NCBI GenBank assembly: GCA_031429355.1
Contig: JANOZM010000013.1
Coordinates: 310,001 to 374,000 of the forward strand
Direction of reading: 5' to 3'
DNA length: 64,000 bases
Source: JANOZM01 sp031429355
GTDB lineage: Bacteria > Pseudomonadota > Gammaproteobacteria > Burkholderiales > Burkholderiaceae_E
The first letter of the stretch is position 1, and every line of letters begins with the position of its first letter. Made by a program: the position numbers and the translations under genes. Below, piece by piece: positions 1-8,490 of the stretch. Under the pieces are notes generated by a model that was not told the origin of the DNA, ran no database searches, and was given only the letters and a program-made list of their open reading frames with translations.

Positions 1-1237
1 TAGTCTCCGTGATGAGCATGTGCTGAGCCTTGTTGCATCCAAAGACAAGACACTACAAGACAGCAACACGCAACCAACTGAGATTAACGCCGCGCCTATT
101 TTAGTGCGCAGTGCCGTTATTTATGGTGCGAACGCCAGCGGCAAGTCCAACCTCATTAAAGCGCTGCAATTTATGCGTGGTGTTGTTACCGAATCGGCAA
201 CTGCGATTCAACCTGGGCAGACTTTTGCAGTTCAACCGTTCCTTCTTGACACCCAATCCGCTGTGCAGCCCAACGAGTTCGAACTTACGTTTTTAATTAA
301 TGGCGTTCGGTATCAATACGGCTTTGCCATGACGGCCCAGCGTATCGTTAGCGAGCACCTGCTGGTTTACAAGGCGTTCAAGCCCCAACGTTGGTTTGCT
401 CGGCATTTTGATTCTGACGTTGGCAAGGATGTGTACGAATTCGGTCCTGGTTTAAAAGGGCCCAAGAATTTATGGGAAGGCGCTACCCGTCCAAATTCCC
501 TTTTTTTATCGATGGCTGTCCAACTAAATAGTGACGCGTTAAGACCTATTTTCGATTGGTTTGCGAATCGTTTGGTTATCTTTAATGAACACGCTCAGCT
601 AAACCCGCAAGTGTCCATTCAGATGCTCAAGCAAACTGAAGGCCGTAAAGAGATTTGCAATTTTCTCTCTGCAGCTGACATTAGTATTTCCAATATTGAC
701 GTGGAAACACGCAAAGTTCCAAGTCAAGCAGTACACGTTGATCTATTGGCAAGTAAAGCCGAAGTTAGGTCGGAAGAAATGGAAGAGCACAAGTTGCGCT
801 TTCACCACGTTACAGATCAGGGCAAAGCCGTTTTCGATCTGGTAGACGAGTCTAGTGGTACGCGAAATTTACTGTTTCTTGCTGGACCCGTATTAGATAT
901 TCTAAGTAAAGGTTTAACACTCGTAATCGACGAACTTGATACCAGTTTGCATACTTTGTTGGTTCGTGAGCTCGTGCGAATGTTCCATAGCCCTCGAGTG
1001 AACGCCGACGGAGCGCAACTGATTTTCACGACACACGATACGTCACTTTTAGACGCGCCAGATTTGTTTCGCCGCGATCAAGTTTGGTTTGTAGAGAAAG
1101 ACTTTAATCAGGCTTCGACTTTAGTGAGCCTTTCTGAATTCAGTCCGCGCAAAAACGAAGCACTTGAACGTGGTTATTTGATAGGGCGTTACGGCGGCGT
1201 GCCATTTTTAAGCCAGAACCTTGGGCTTAAACACTAA
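1..1237 (+). CDS. RloA/AbiLi-like AAA ATPase (5' end outside window)
   Basis: This is an ATPase of the RecF/SMC-like AAA class found in the RloAB/AbiL type of phage-defence pairs. The frame is open through the first base of the window, and residues before the first usable start read SLRDEHVLSLVAS. That matches the usual N-terminal FRSFRDE..LSL motif, so the true start lies upstream and the GTG at 20 is not it. Visible motifs are Walker A (YGANASGKSNL, about 35 residues in from that GTG), Walker B (LTLVIDELDTSLH) and a switch-like FTTHDTSLL. The stop codon overlaps the next gene's ATG by one base (TAATG), so the two are translationally coupled. The family call is firm; the defence role is inferred from the pairing. 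Confidence 0.85.
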   Translation, partial: SLRDEHVLSLVASKDKTLQDSNTQPTEINAAPILVRSAVIYGANASGKSNLIKALQFMRGVVTESATAIQPGQTFAVQPFLLDTQSAVQPNEFELTFLINGVRYQYGFAMTAQRIVSEHLLVYKAFKPQRWFARHFDSDVGKDVYEFGPGLKGPKNLWEGATRPNSLFLSMAVQLNSDALRPIFDWFANRLVIFNEHAQLNPQVSIQMLKQTEGRKEICNFLSAADISISNIDVETRKVPSQAVHVDLLASKAEVRSEEMEEHKLRFHHVTDQGKAVFDLVDESSGTRNLLFLAGPVLDILSKGLTLVIDELDTSLHTLLVRELVRMFHSPRVNADGAQLIFTTHDTSLLDAPDLFRRDQVWFVEKDFNQASTLVSLSEFSPRKNEALERGYLIGRYGGVPFLSQNLGLKH

Positions 1238-1911
1238 TGGCCCGTGACAACTCCCCTAAAGAGCGACAACAAAAACAACTCGAGCGCAAACAAGGACGGC
1301 GGGCCAGCTATGACCGGATCTTAATTGTTTCTGAAGGAAGTAAAACTGAGCCCAATTATTTTAGTGAAATTCGTATTGCGTACCGTCTGCATACTGCCAA
1401 CGTAGAAGTAAGGGCTAGTGAATTGGGCACAGCGCCAATGCAGGTTGTGCAATACGCTCAATCGTTATTTGAAAATGGCGATCGACATAAAAAAATTCAA
1501 CGTCGTGCATTTGAGAAAGTCTATGCCGTTTTTGATCGCGACGACCACGATACTTACTATGACGCGCTAGCGTTTGCGGACTCGCTAAATGGCACGCTAA
1601 AAAACGATGCTAAGCAGTCGGTAACCTTCCAAGCCATTGCTTCTGTTCCTAGTTTCGAGTTGTGGCTCTTGCTTCACTTTGAAGACATTCAGGCTCCGCT
1701 GCATCGCGATGAAGTGATGAACCGTCTTAAACTCCATATTCCAAATTACGAAAAAGGTGCGAGTAATGCTTTCACCGTAACCCGAAAGCACTTGGCACTT
1801 GCCATCGCGCGTACGCAGCAATTAGCCGTGCGTTTCAACGCGCGTACCGACCCGGAACCATTTACCGATGTTGCAGAGCTAGTAAAGCTCCTTACAACAC
1901 TTCGTGACTAG
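1237..1911 (+). CDS. rloB: RloB-family TOPRIM-like protein
   Basis: This is the partner of the preceding ATPase. The protein has 224 residues, a basic N-terminus (residues 1-25) and then a TOPRIM-like core. The first acidic residue is E33 in ILIVSEGSKTEPNYF, and an acidic DxDD cluster (D100, D102, D103) sits in YAVFDRDDHD. The motif SVPSFELWLLLHFED at about 136-150 is typical of RloB/AbiLii proteins. In related ATPase/TOPRIM pairs (Gabija, PARIS, OLD) the TOPRIM subunit cleaves nucleic acid once the ATPase senses infection; for this protein that is inference. Start ATG overlaps the upstream stop. The downstream 220 bp hold no gene. Confidence 0.85.
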   Translation: MARDNSPKERQQKQLERKQGRRASYDRILIVSEGSKTEPNYFSEIRIAYRLHTANVEVRASELGTAPMQVVQYAQSLFENGDRHKKIQRRAFEKVYAVFDRDDHDTYYDALAFADSLNGTLKNDAKQSVTFQAIASVPSFELWLLLHFEDIQAPLHRDEVMNRLKLHIPNYEKGASNAFTVTRKHLALAIARTQQLAVRFNARTDPEPFTDVAELVKLLTTLRD

Positions 1912-2133
1912 AGCCGCTTTTAACACGATCATCGCCTAAGGCTTAACCACCAACCCCGCAGTAGACGCTTCGCCAAGTATTTCCGGCGCACACAGCTTTT
2001 ATCCTTGCCGCTTGCAATTGAAATTCCTTCGCATTAGTAAGCCGCAATGTGTATTCGGTTGTTAAATGCCGCTGAGACAACCAGCGATAATAATCGTGCT
2101 AGTTTTCAGTAGCGCGTTCGAAATACGAGGAGT

Positions 2134-3546
2134 TTACTTAACCGTAAACTCAACCCGCTTAATAGCCCCACAACTATCGGTAATTTCAACCCACTGCGCA
2201 CCGGTACGGACAGGTTTAATTTGCATCCATTGGCTTGAGTAAACAGTAACTTCTAAGCCCGATGTGTACTGCCATTTGTAAGTCGAACCGCAACCGTTTA
2301 GCTTCACGCGGATAAATTGGTTTACTGCTGGTGTTGTCGTTTCTGCAATGGCTAATTCTTGTTGACCGGCCGTTGTAAAGGTCCAAGTTAAATTAACGTT
2401 TTTGCTTACGCCGTCTTTAGACGATGTCCCAACAAAATTTACTTCGTATTTTGTTCCGGCTTGCAAAATTGCTTTGGTTGCTAAAAATGCTGTGTGCGAT
2501 TCCATGTGCGCGTCAGTTTCTGCGCCGAGGCCACGAACATAAGCGTCTAAGTTAGTGGTCTCGCCAACTTTCCGAATAGTAAAGCTGGTCACTTGTAACT
2601 GCGTACCGCGATCGGCTTGAACACTCACTGGGTAACCTACAAAACTTGCACCTGCGACTGGATCGGGTGTCTCGTAGTCCGAGTTAAATGAGGTGGGTAC
2701 ATTGATTTGATCCGCAGCAGGAAACGCAATCACGCGATCGCTTTTAATTGCGGCTGTAGCGGCGTAATCGGCAACGGTTAGCATATCGGTTGTACCGGGG
2801 GCTTGTTTTAAGCCAACACCAACTTGATTAAACTGTGGGCTTAGCATTACAAAGCGATGGTAAATCGCGGCTGTTAAACCTTCAAACGATTCGCGAGCAC
2901 TCGATCCAGTTTTGGAAACCACTTCACCCCATGCCGCCGGTTGATTAGAAGTGCCAACAGTTGCATAACCGGCATTGCCCATACGGATGCCAGGGGCTGC
3001 GCCGCTAAAAGCTACCTTGCCGCTAATTTGATCGTGCGAGACCGTGCCGTTGGCAATTGCATAGTCTGCGTGTTTTTGAGCAGCAACATCTAAGGTGTTT
3101 GCACGGGTCAAGGCAGGTAAAGCGGCCAAACAACGTAAGTAGTTAAGCAATTCAGTAAATTCGGTTTCTTGGTCTTGTTGGTTAAAACTAAACCCGTTTT
3201 GCGCAGAGAACTGAAGTTTCGAATCGGGCGCTTGGCATCCTGGAATGCCAGCATCTAAGGCTTTAAAACTGGTTGCAGCAGCAACCGATGCGACAACCGC
3301 TAAAGGTTCAACCGGTACTCCTTGCACAGCAGCATTAATCGATGTTGCACTTGTTGTTGCAGCCAAGCTGGTGGTCGTTGTAGTTGCTGCTGGCTCTGAT
3401 CCACCGCCACCGCCGCAACCACTTAAAACCGCAAGAGCCACAGCAAACACGCCGACGTTTTTGACCAAGAGCTTGCTGTTGGCGGAAGGGGTACTGGCGT
3501 TAAATTTTGTGGTGGATGCTTGCACTGGATAACCTCGATCTCTCAA
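2134..3546 (-). CDS. CAP/SCP-domain lipoprotein
   Basis: This is a secreted protein with a CAP (cysteine-rich secretory protein/PR-1) domain. The N-terminus carries a hydrophobic stretch ending in LAVLSGC followed by five glycines, a lipobox that predicts a lipoprotein. The lipobox Cys is about 44 residues from the annotated start, which is long, and an internal TTG nearer the hydrophobic segment may be the real start. A low-complexity Ala/Thr linker follows. The CAP domain spans about residues 125-265 (ELLNYLRCLAALP, HADYAIANG, IYHRFVMLSPQFNQVGVG). The C-terminal part has an Ig-like look (VNLTWTFTTAG). Function of bacterial CAP proteins is mostly unknown. It is a monocistronic gene facing a LysR regulator transcribed in the same direction. 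Confidence 0.8.
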   Translation of the reverse strand: MRDRGYPVQASTTKFNASTPSANSKLLVKNVGVFAVALAVLSGCGGGGGSEPAATTTTTSLAATTSATSINAAVQGVPVEPLAVVASVAAATSFKALDAGIPGCQAPDSKLQFSAQNGFSFNQQDQETEFTELLNYLRCLAALPALTRANTLDVAAQKHADYAIANGTVSHDQISGKVAFSGAAPGIRMGNAGYATVGTSNQPAAWGEVVSKTGSSARESFEGLTAAIYHRFVMLSPQFNQVGVGLKQAPGTTDMLTVADYAATAAIKSDRVIAFPAADQINVPTSFNSDYETPDPVAGASFVGYPVSVQADRGTQLQVTSFTIRKVGETTNLDAYVRGLGAETDAHMESHTAFLATKAILQAGTKYEVNFVGTSSKDGVSKNVNLTWTFTTAGQQELAIAETTTPAVNQFIRVKLNGCGSTYKWQYTSGLEVTVYSSQWMQIKPVRTGAQWVEITDSCGAIKRVEFTVK

Positions 3547-3651
3547 GGCTTAAGTGTCGGCGCGCACCCGGTTTACGACAGTGATATTGTTGACGTCCGT
3601 TTCATCGGATCAAACCTAAATTGCCTTGTTTGTGAGGAAATTGGCAGATTT

Positions 3652-4563
3652 TTAACGCTGACCATGCCAATAGCTGGCATCGCTGTAGCTGGCCTTAAGC
3701 AAATCGATGAATAAACGCACACGTAAGGGCAGGTGCCGTCGTTGGGGAAATACGGCGTAAATCGCGTTAAGCGGGGCTGCAAACTCGTCCAAAACGGTCA
3801 CTAAGCGGCCATTTTGTATTTCGTCCCCCACCTCCCACATCGAGCGCCACGCTAAGCCTTGGCCTTCTAGCGCCCAGTCGTGTAGTACCGCCCCGTCGTT
3901 GCATTCGATCGCGGGGGGCACCTTTACCGGCATTGCTTTACCATCGATCGTAAAGATCCATCCGCGTGATTGATTGCCACTAACGCCAAAGGTTAGGCAG
4001 CGGTGTTTACTTAAATCAGCCGGGGTTTTGGGAGCACCGTTTTTTTTCAGATAACCTGGGCTGCCAACCACCACGCGACGATTATCCGCCAACTTTACAG
4101 CTACTAAATTCGAGTCATCTAAAGTGCCGATTCGAATCGCTAAATCAAATCCTTCATTGACGATGTCTACCAAACGATCCGATAAATCGATGGCCAAAGT
4201 TACCTCGGGATTGTCGGTTAGAAATTTCGGAATTAGCGGCGTCACATGCCGTCGGCCAAACCCTGCCGGTGCCGATATTCGCAATTGCCCAGCCGGTTTA
4301 ACGCCACCCAATGAAACGGCCGCTTCGGCATTATCCATCTCGCCTAAAATGCGCTGGCAGTCCTCCAAAAAGGCCGTGCCTTCAAAGGTAAGATTGAGCT
4401 TGCGTGTGGTGCGCGTTAGCAACTTAACCCCCAGCCGCTCTTCAAGCGCATCGATGCGCCGCCCAATCAGTGCCGGTGCCACGCCTTCAATTTTTGCAGC
4501 CGCCGATAAACTGCCGCGGGTCGCAACTGCAACAAAGGTTTCAATTTGCTTGAACTTATCCAT
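3652..4563 (-). CDS. LysR-family transcriptional regulator
   Basis: This 303-residue regulator has the LTTR layout: an N-terminal winged helix-turn-helix (MDKFKQIETFVAVATRGSLS..., residues 1-60) and a periplasmic-binding-like effector domain from about residue 90. It belongs to the large CrgA/DsdC-like group. It is divergent from the haloacid dehalogenase gene across only 62 bp, so that gene is its likely target. Within the gap there is a TCTAGT/ACTAGA inverted pair (4574-4579 and 4609-4614), a weak candidate contact site. The effector cannot be read from the sequence. Confidence 0.9.
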   Translation of the reverse strand: MDKFKQIETFVAVATRGSLSAAAKIEGVAPALIGRRIDALEERLGVKLLTRTTRKLNLTFEGTAFLEDCQRILGEMDNAEAAVSLGGVKPAGQLRISAPAGFGRRHVTPLIPKFLTDNPEVTLAIDLSDRLVDIVNEGFDLAIRIGTLDDSNLVAVKLADNRRVVVGSPGYLKKNGAPKTPADLSKHRCLTFGVSGNQSRGWIFTIDGKAMPVKVPPAIECNDGAVLHDWALEGQGLAWRSMWEVGDEIQNGRLVTVLDEFAAPLNAIYAVFPQRRHLPLRVRLFIDLLKASYSDASYWHGQR

Positions 4564-4625
4564 GCGAGTCGATTCTAGTGATTACATTCATTGCTTTATC
4601 ATGCCAGAACTAGACTGATGGTGAA

Positions 4626-5321
4626 ATGATGAATTCTCAAGCTTTAGAAAAAGTTCAAGGTGTGGTGTTTGATGCGTACGGTACTTTGTTCGATGTTTAC
4701 TCCATCGGGCAATTGGCCGAAACCTTATTTGCGGGGCAGGGCGCAGCCTTAGCCGCACTTTGGCGCGACAAACAAATTGAATATTCGCGCCTTAGGTCCA
4801 TGACCGGTCGTTACGATTTGTTCTGGAACATTACCAAAGCGGCTTTAGAGCATTCGCAACGCAAACTGGGTCTAAACGCTTCAGGCAAGCAAATAGATGC
4901 TTTAATGGATCAGTACGGCAAGCTTTCGGCGTTTGCCGATGTGGCTCCGGTACTCAAGGCAATACGAGAATTAGACATGCCTTGTGCTATTTTAACCAAC
5001 GGCAATCGCGCCATGGTTAAAACCGCAATTAAAGCTGCCGGTATTGAAACGTACATTACCCATTTGTTATCAAGCGAAGACGTGCAGCGCTTCAAACCCG
5101 ATCCCGCGCTTTACGCACTGGCACCACGGGCTTTAAAAACACCCGCAGAAAAACTATTGTTTGTTTCGTCGAATGGTTGGGACGCCAGCTGCGCCAATTG
5201 GTACGGCTTTCAGGTGTTTTGGGTAAACCGGTTGGGACAACCTGCGGAACTGCTTGGGTCCAAACCTCATTACGAAGCTTCGAGCCTAAGTGAGCTAATC
5301 GTGTCGCAACCGGGTACTTAA
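4626..5321 (+). CDS. haloacid dehalogenase, type II
   Basis: This HAD-superfamily hydrolase resembles (S)-2-haloacid dehalogenase (type II), which turns L-2-haloalkanoates into D-2-hydroxyalkanoates through an aspartyl ester. The nucleophile is D16 in VVFDAYGTLFDVYS. Motif II is ILTNGN, motif III is the Lys in RFKPDPALY, and the closing motif SSNGWDASCA is characteristic of L-2-haloacid dehalogenases. The length of 231 is normal. Two ATG codons in tandem begin the gene and either could serve. It is divergent from the LysR gene, and a bidirectional terminator follows. Substrate is inferred from family; environmental roles other than dehalogenation are possible. Confidence 0.88.
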   Translation: MMNSQALEKVQGVVFDAYGTLFDVYSIGQLAETLFAGQGAALAALWRDKQIEYSRLRSMTGRYDLFWNITKAALEHSQRKLGLNASGKQIDALMDQYGKLSAFADVAPVLKAIRELDMPCAILTNGNRAMVKTAIKAAGIETYITHLLSSEDVQRFKPDPALYALAPRALKTPAEKLLFVSSNGWDASCANWYGFQVFWVNRLGQPAELLGSKPHYEASSLSELIVSQPGT

Positions 5322-5323
5322 GC

Positions 5324-5362
5324 AAATAAGGGAGCGCACATATTGTGCGGCTCCCTTATTTT
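5324..5362. terminator. bidirectional intrinsic terminator
   Basis: A long hairpin with arms AAATAAGGGAGC and GCTCCCTTATTT has inner pairing GCACA/TGTGC. It lies between the convergent dehalogenase (+) and acyl-CoA dehydrogenase (-) genes. A/T runs on both sides allow termination in both directions. Confidence 0.8.
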
Positions 5363-5395
5363 GGCTTGCATGGCTTGCATGGCTTTGAGATCTAC

Positions 5396-6541
5396 TTAGT
5401 TTTCAAACACGCCCGAAGTCTCAGTCATACGATCTGCCACTTGCCCTAAGTGGTGGTTCGAATCACCCAAGCTTAGTTCGATAGTGGTGAGGTATTTAAA
5501 ATAATGACCCGCCGAGTATTCGTCCGTCACGCCGATTCCACCATGCAATTGAATGCACTGCTGCCCAACATATCGTAGTGACTGACCGATTTGGTACTTG
5601 GCTGCCGATATCGCGTAGCGACGTTCGGATTCCGGTGCAGTTAACTTTAGGCTGGCGTAGTAGCTCATGGAACGTGCTAACTCAACTTGCATTTTGACGT
5701 CGGCAACGCGATGGCGCAGCGCTTGAAAACTGCCAATGGCAACACCAAACTGTTTGCGGGTGTTCATGTATTGGATGGTTAATGCCATCAATTGATCCAT
5801 CGCACCAACGGCTTGTGCACAAGAAGCGGCTATGGCGATGTCTGCTGCGCGCTCTAACGCGGGCAGTCCATCTTGGCAAATTAATTGTGCGGGTGCATTG
5901 GTCAAAGTAAATTCACCGGCCCGCGAACCATCCTGAATGCAATAAGAGCGGTTACTTACACCGCTGGCTTTAGTGTCGACCATAAACAAGCTAATTAGAG
6001 ACTTATTCGTAGCACTGCTTAGTTCTGAAACACGGGCTGCAACAATAATAAAGTGGGCTTGGTCGCCCATTGCAACAACGCTTTTGGTTCCACTGAGTTG
6101 CCACTGGCCATTTATTTGTGTGGCGGTTGTTGTAACGTGACCTAATTCGTAGCGCGCAGCGCGTTCGACGAAAGCGACCGCTACGCGTACCGTACCGTCG
6201 GCAATTTTAGGTAAGTACTGCGCTTGAATTTCTCTAATTGCATTGTCACGTAAAATCGAGACGGCACTTAAGCTATTGTTAGCCCAAGGCTCGCACACTA
6301 ATCCGCGCCCTAATTCTTCGGACACAATCATCGCTTCTAACGGACCCATGCCCAGACCATCAAATTCTTCGGGTACAGCTAAACCCATTAAACCGAGCTC
6401 TGATAATGCTGTCCAGTGATCTTGAGAAAAACCACCGTGCTTAACCGTCGAACGATAATTGTCAAAGGTGTAAACCTTTTGTACCCATTTACGAACAGAG
6501 TCACGCAACATCTCTTGATCGCTTGAAAATTCGAAATCCAT
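5396..6541 (-). CDS. acyl-CoA dehydrogenase (small-subunit type)
   Basis: This 381-residue flavoprotein belongs to the acyl-CoA dehydrogenase family, which oxidises acyl-CoA thioesters to enoyl-CoA with FAD. The N-terminal domain contains MDFEFSSDQEMLRDSVRKWV. The C-terminal helical domain carries TRKQFGVAIGSFQALRHRVADV and QLHGGIGVTDEYSAGHYFKYL, the usual FAD-contact and active-site-proximal motifs. It lies about 100 bp after a second acyl-CoA dehydrogenase in the same direction. This matches the two-subunit arrangement seen with pimeloyl-CoA dehydrogenase-like pairs, so the two products may form a heteromer. Substrate is unknown. Confidence 0.9.
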   Translation of the reverse strand: MDFEFSSDQEMLRDSVRKWVQKVYTFDNYRSTVKHGGFSQDHWTALSELGLMGLAVPEEFDGLGMGPLEAMIVSEELGRGLVCEPWANNSLSAVSILRDNAIREIQAQYLPKIADGTVRVAVAFVERAARYELGHVTTTATQINGQWQLSGTKSVVAMGDQAHFIIVAARVSELSSATNKSLISLFMVDTKASGVSNRSYCIQDGSRAGEFTLTNAPAQLICQDGLPALERAADIAIAASCAQAVGAMDQLMALTIQYMNTRKQFGVAIGSFQALRHRVADVKMQVELARSMSYYASLKLTAPESERRYAISAAKYQIGQSLRYVGQQCIQLHGGIGVTDEYSAGHYFKYLTTIELSLGDSNHHLGQVADRMTETSGVFEN

Positions 6542-6642
6542 TACAACCCCTAAATTTTATTCAATGCCAACATTTTAATTGGCGCTCGGTATTTACAGAT
6601 ACTTGTAGTTAAACAAGCTATCGCTATTTGTTAAACGCCCAA

Positions 6643-7839
6643 TCAAACGCCCATTAACTGTTGTGCAATAATGTTACGCTGTACTTCGTTCGAGCCACCG
6701 TAAATTGTCGTCTTGCGATAGTTAAAATAAGTCCCTGCCAACGACGCACAATAATCAGCGCCAACTGCATCGCCTTGCCAACCCGCGGCCATTGCTTCGC
6801 GCATCATCGGTAGTGCGTATGGGCCAGCCGCTTGCATCATTAGCTCGGTATAGCGTTGCTGAATTTCCGAACCGCGAATTTTTAGTAAACCGGCTACGTC
6901 TAATTCGGTTTTGCCTTTTTGCTCCGACGACAGTACGCGCAATACCATCATCTCTAATGCCAAAATATCGACTTCTAAACGAGCGATGTCGTCCTTGAAT
7001 CGTACATCTTCAATTAACGGCTTGCCATTACTTAGCTCTTGCTTAGCGATAATTTTTAAGCGTTCGAGTTGGCGTTTCGATTGGTTAATGCGGGCAATAT
7101 TGGTTCGCTCGTGCGCCAACAAATACTTAGCGTATGTCCAACCTTTGTTTTCTTCGCCTACTAAGTTTTCGACCGGCACTTTAACGTCATCAAACCAAAC
7201 TTCGTTAACTTCATGCGAGCCGTCAATTGTAATAATAGGGCGCACGGTAACGCCGGGTGTTTTCATGTCGATTAGTAAAAACGAAATACCGGTCTGTTGT
7301 TTACCTTCGGTGCTTGTGCGGACTAAACAGAATATCCAGTCGGCATGTTGGCCCAAAGTGGTCCATGTTTTTTGACCGTTGACAACGTAGTGATCACCTT
7401 CGCGAATTGCGCGTGTCTTTAACGAGGCTAAATCGCTGCCAGAGCCCGGCTCTGAGTATCCTTGGCACCACCAAACGGTGGCGCTGGCAATGCCGGGTAA
7501 ATGACGTTGTTGTTGCTCGGGTGAGCCAAAGGCCATAATGACTGGGGCTACCATGACCGGCCCAAACGGCACAATGCCAGGGGCGTGGGCTAGTGCACAT
7601 TCTTCATCGAACAAATGGCGCTGCACAGCATTCCAGCCGGGGCCGCCAAATTGCTTGGTCCATGCGGGAACCAGCCAACCTTTGGCCCCTAAAATTTGCC
7701 CCCACTGTTGTAGTTCGGCTTTACTTAATTCGTGGCCTAGGCGAACTTTTTCGCTAATTGCTTTGGGTAAGTTTGCACGAACCCAAGTACGAACTTCGCT
7801 ACGAAACGCTAGTTCCTCTGATGTAAATTGTAAATCCAT
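6643..7839 (-). CDS. acyl-CoA dehydrogenase (large-subunit type)
   Basis: This 398-residue acyl-CoA dehydrogenase is the promoter-proximal member of the pair. Motifs include WWCQGYSEPGSGSDLASLKT (FAD/substrate loop), VNGQKTWTTLGQHADWIFCL, and the C-terminal YGGSNEVQRNIIAQQLMGV. The Y-G-G-S-x-E-x-Q-R-N-I-I-A signature identifies the family. It is most like the large subunit of pimeloyl-CoA-type dehydrogenases. With the smaller paralogue downstream it probably forms one enzyme acting on an unusual (dicarboxyl or branched) acyl-CoA. No CoA ligase or enoyl-CoA hydratase lies nearby to narrow the pathway. Confidence 0.9.
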   Translation of the reverse strand: MDLQFTSEELAFRSEVRTWVRANLPKAISEKVRLGHELSKAELQQWGQILGAKGWLVPAWTKQFGGPGWNAVQRHLFDEECALAHAPGIVPFGPVMVAPVIMAFGSPEQQQRHLPGIASATVWWCQGYSEPGSGSDLASLKTRAIREGDHYVVNGQKTWTTLGQHADWIFCLVRTSTEGKQQTGISFLLIDMKTPGVTVRPIITIDGSHEVNEVWFDDVKVPVENLVGEENKGWTYAKYLLAHERTNIARINQSKRQLERLKIIAKQELSNGKPLIEDVRFKDDIARLEVDILALEMMVLRVLSSEQKGKTELDVAGLLKIRGSEIQQRYTELMMQAAGPYALPMMREAMAAGWQGDAVGADYCASLAGTYFNYRKTTIYGGSNEVQRNIIAQQLMGV

Positions 7840-7931
7840 GATTGCTCGCTATATTTTTTAATAAAAAATTGAATCGCTTACTGTGAATCTTTTGTGTCGT
7901 AATTTTTGTCTCGTAATTACTTCGTCCGACC

Positions 7932-8465
7932 TTATTTAGTAAATACACGCAACAAATCGGCAACACTCTTAAGCGCTGCTAAATCGCCTTTACGCTCGAA
8001 CGGAACGGAAAACGGACCAGAACCCCAACGCGCACTGCCTTTTAGAGCGTAGGTAAAGGTACTTAAGTCTTTAAGGTTTAACTTTTTTACGGTGTCGATC
8101 AATTGGCTAGTAGGCACTGTAAATTCAATTGGAATAGCGCGCTTGCCCTTTTTTGGAATGACGATAGCGGTTTCTTTAGCAACACCATTTGCGAATGACG
8201 CGCCCATTAATGACAGCTCGAATTTTGCGTCGCTTAACGGAATGTCGACATCATTTGAATTATCGGCATTTACGGTCACAATAAATTTAATATTGCTAAA
8301 GCCAACATCGGAAACGGATAAATCCGAAAAACCAATGTCAGGTGCTTTTAAATTTAAAGGTGGTACTGCGTTGCAAGCTGAAAGACCGAAGCCAACAAGG
8401 CCAGTGGTTGCTAATGCAAAGGCTAAAGTTAATTGACGACGACCTGTGGAAAGATTGGTATTCAT
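7932..8465 (-). CDS. LEA14-like (WHy-domain) lipoprotein
   Basis: This 177-residue protein has a signal peptide with lipobox LVGFGLSAC at about residues 23-31. The rest reads as an LEA type 2 / WHy beta-sandwich: repeated short strands such as VGFSNIKFIVTVNADNSNDVDIPLSDAKFEL, split by turns rich in N and D. WHy domains occur in desiccation and stress proteins and in outer-membrane-anchored proteins; the precise role is unknown. It is transcribed in the same direction as the flanking acyl-CoA dehydrogenase and aminotransferase genes. It has a good ribosome site (GGAGAACACA) before the ATG. Confidence 0.75.
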   Translation of the reverse strand: MNTNLSTGRRQLTLAFALATTGLVGFGLSACNAVPPLNLKAPDIGFSDLSVSDVGFSNIKFIVTVNADNSNDVDIPLSDAKFELSLMGASFANGVAKETAIVIPKKGKRAIPIEFTVPTSQLIDTVKKLNLKDLSTFTYALKGSARWGSGPFSVPFERKGDLAALKSVADLLRVFTK

Positions 8466-8490
8466 TGTGTTCTCCTCGAATGATAGTAAT

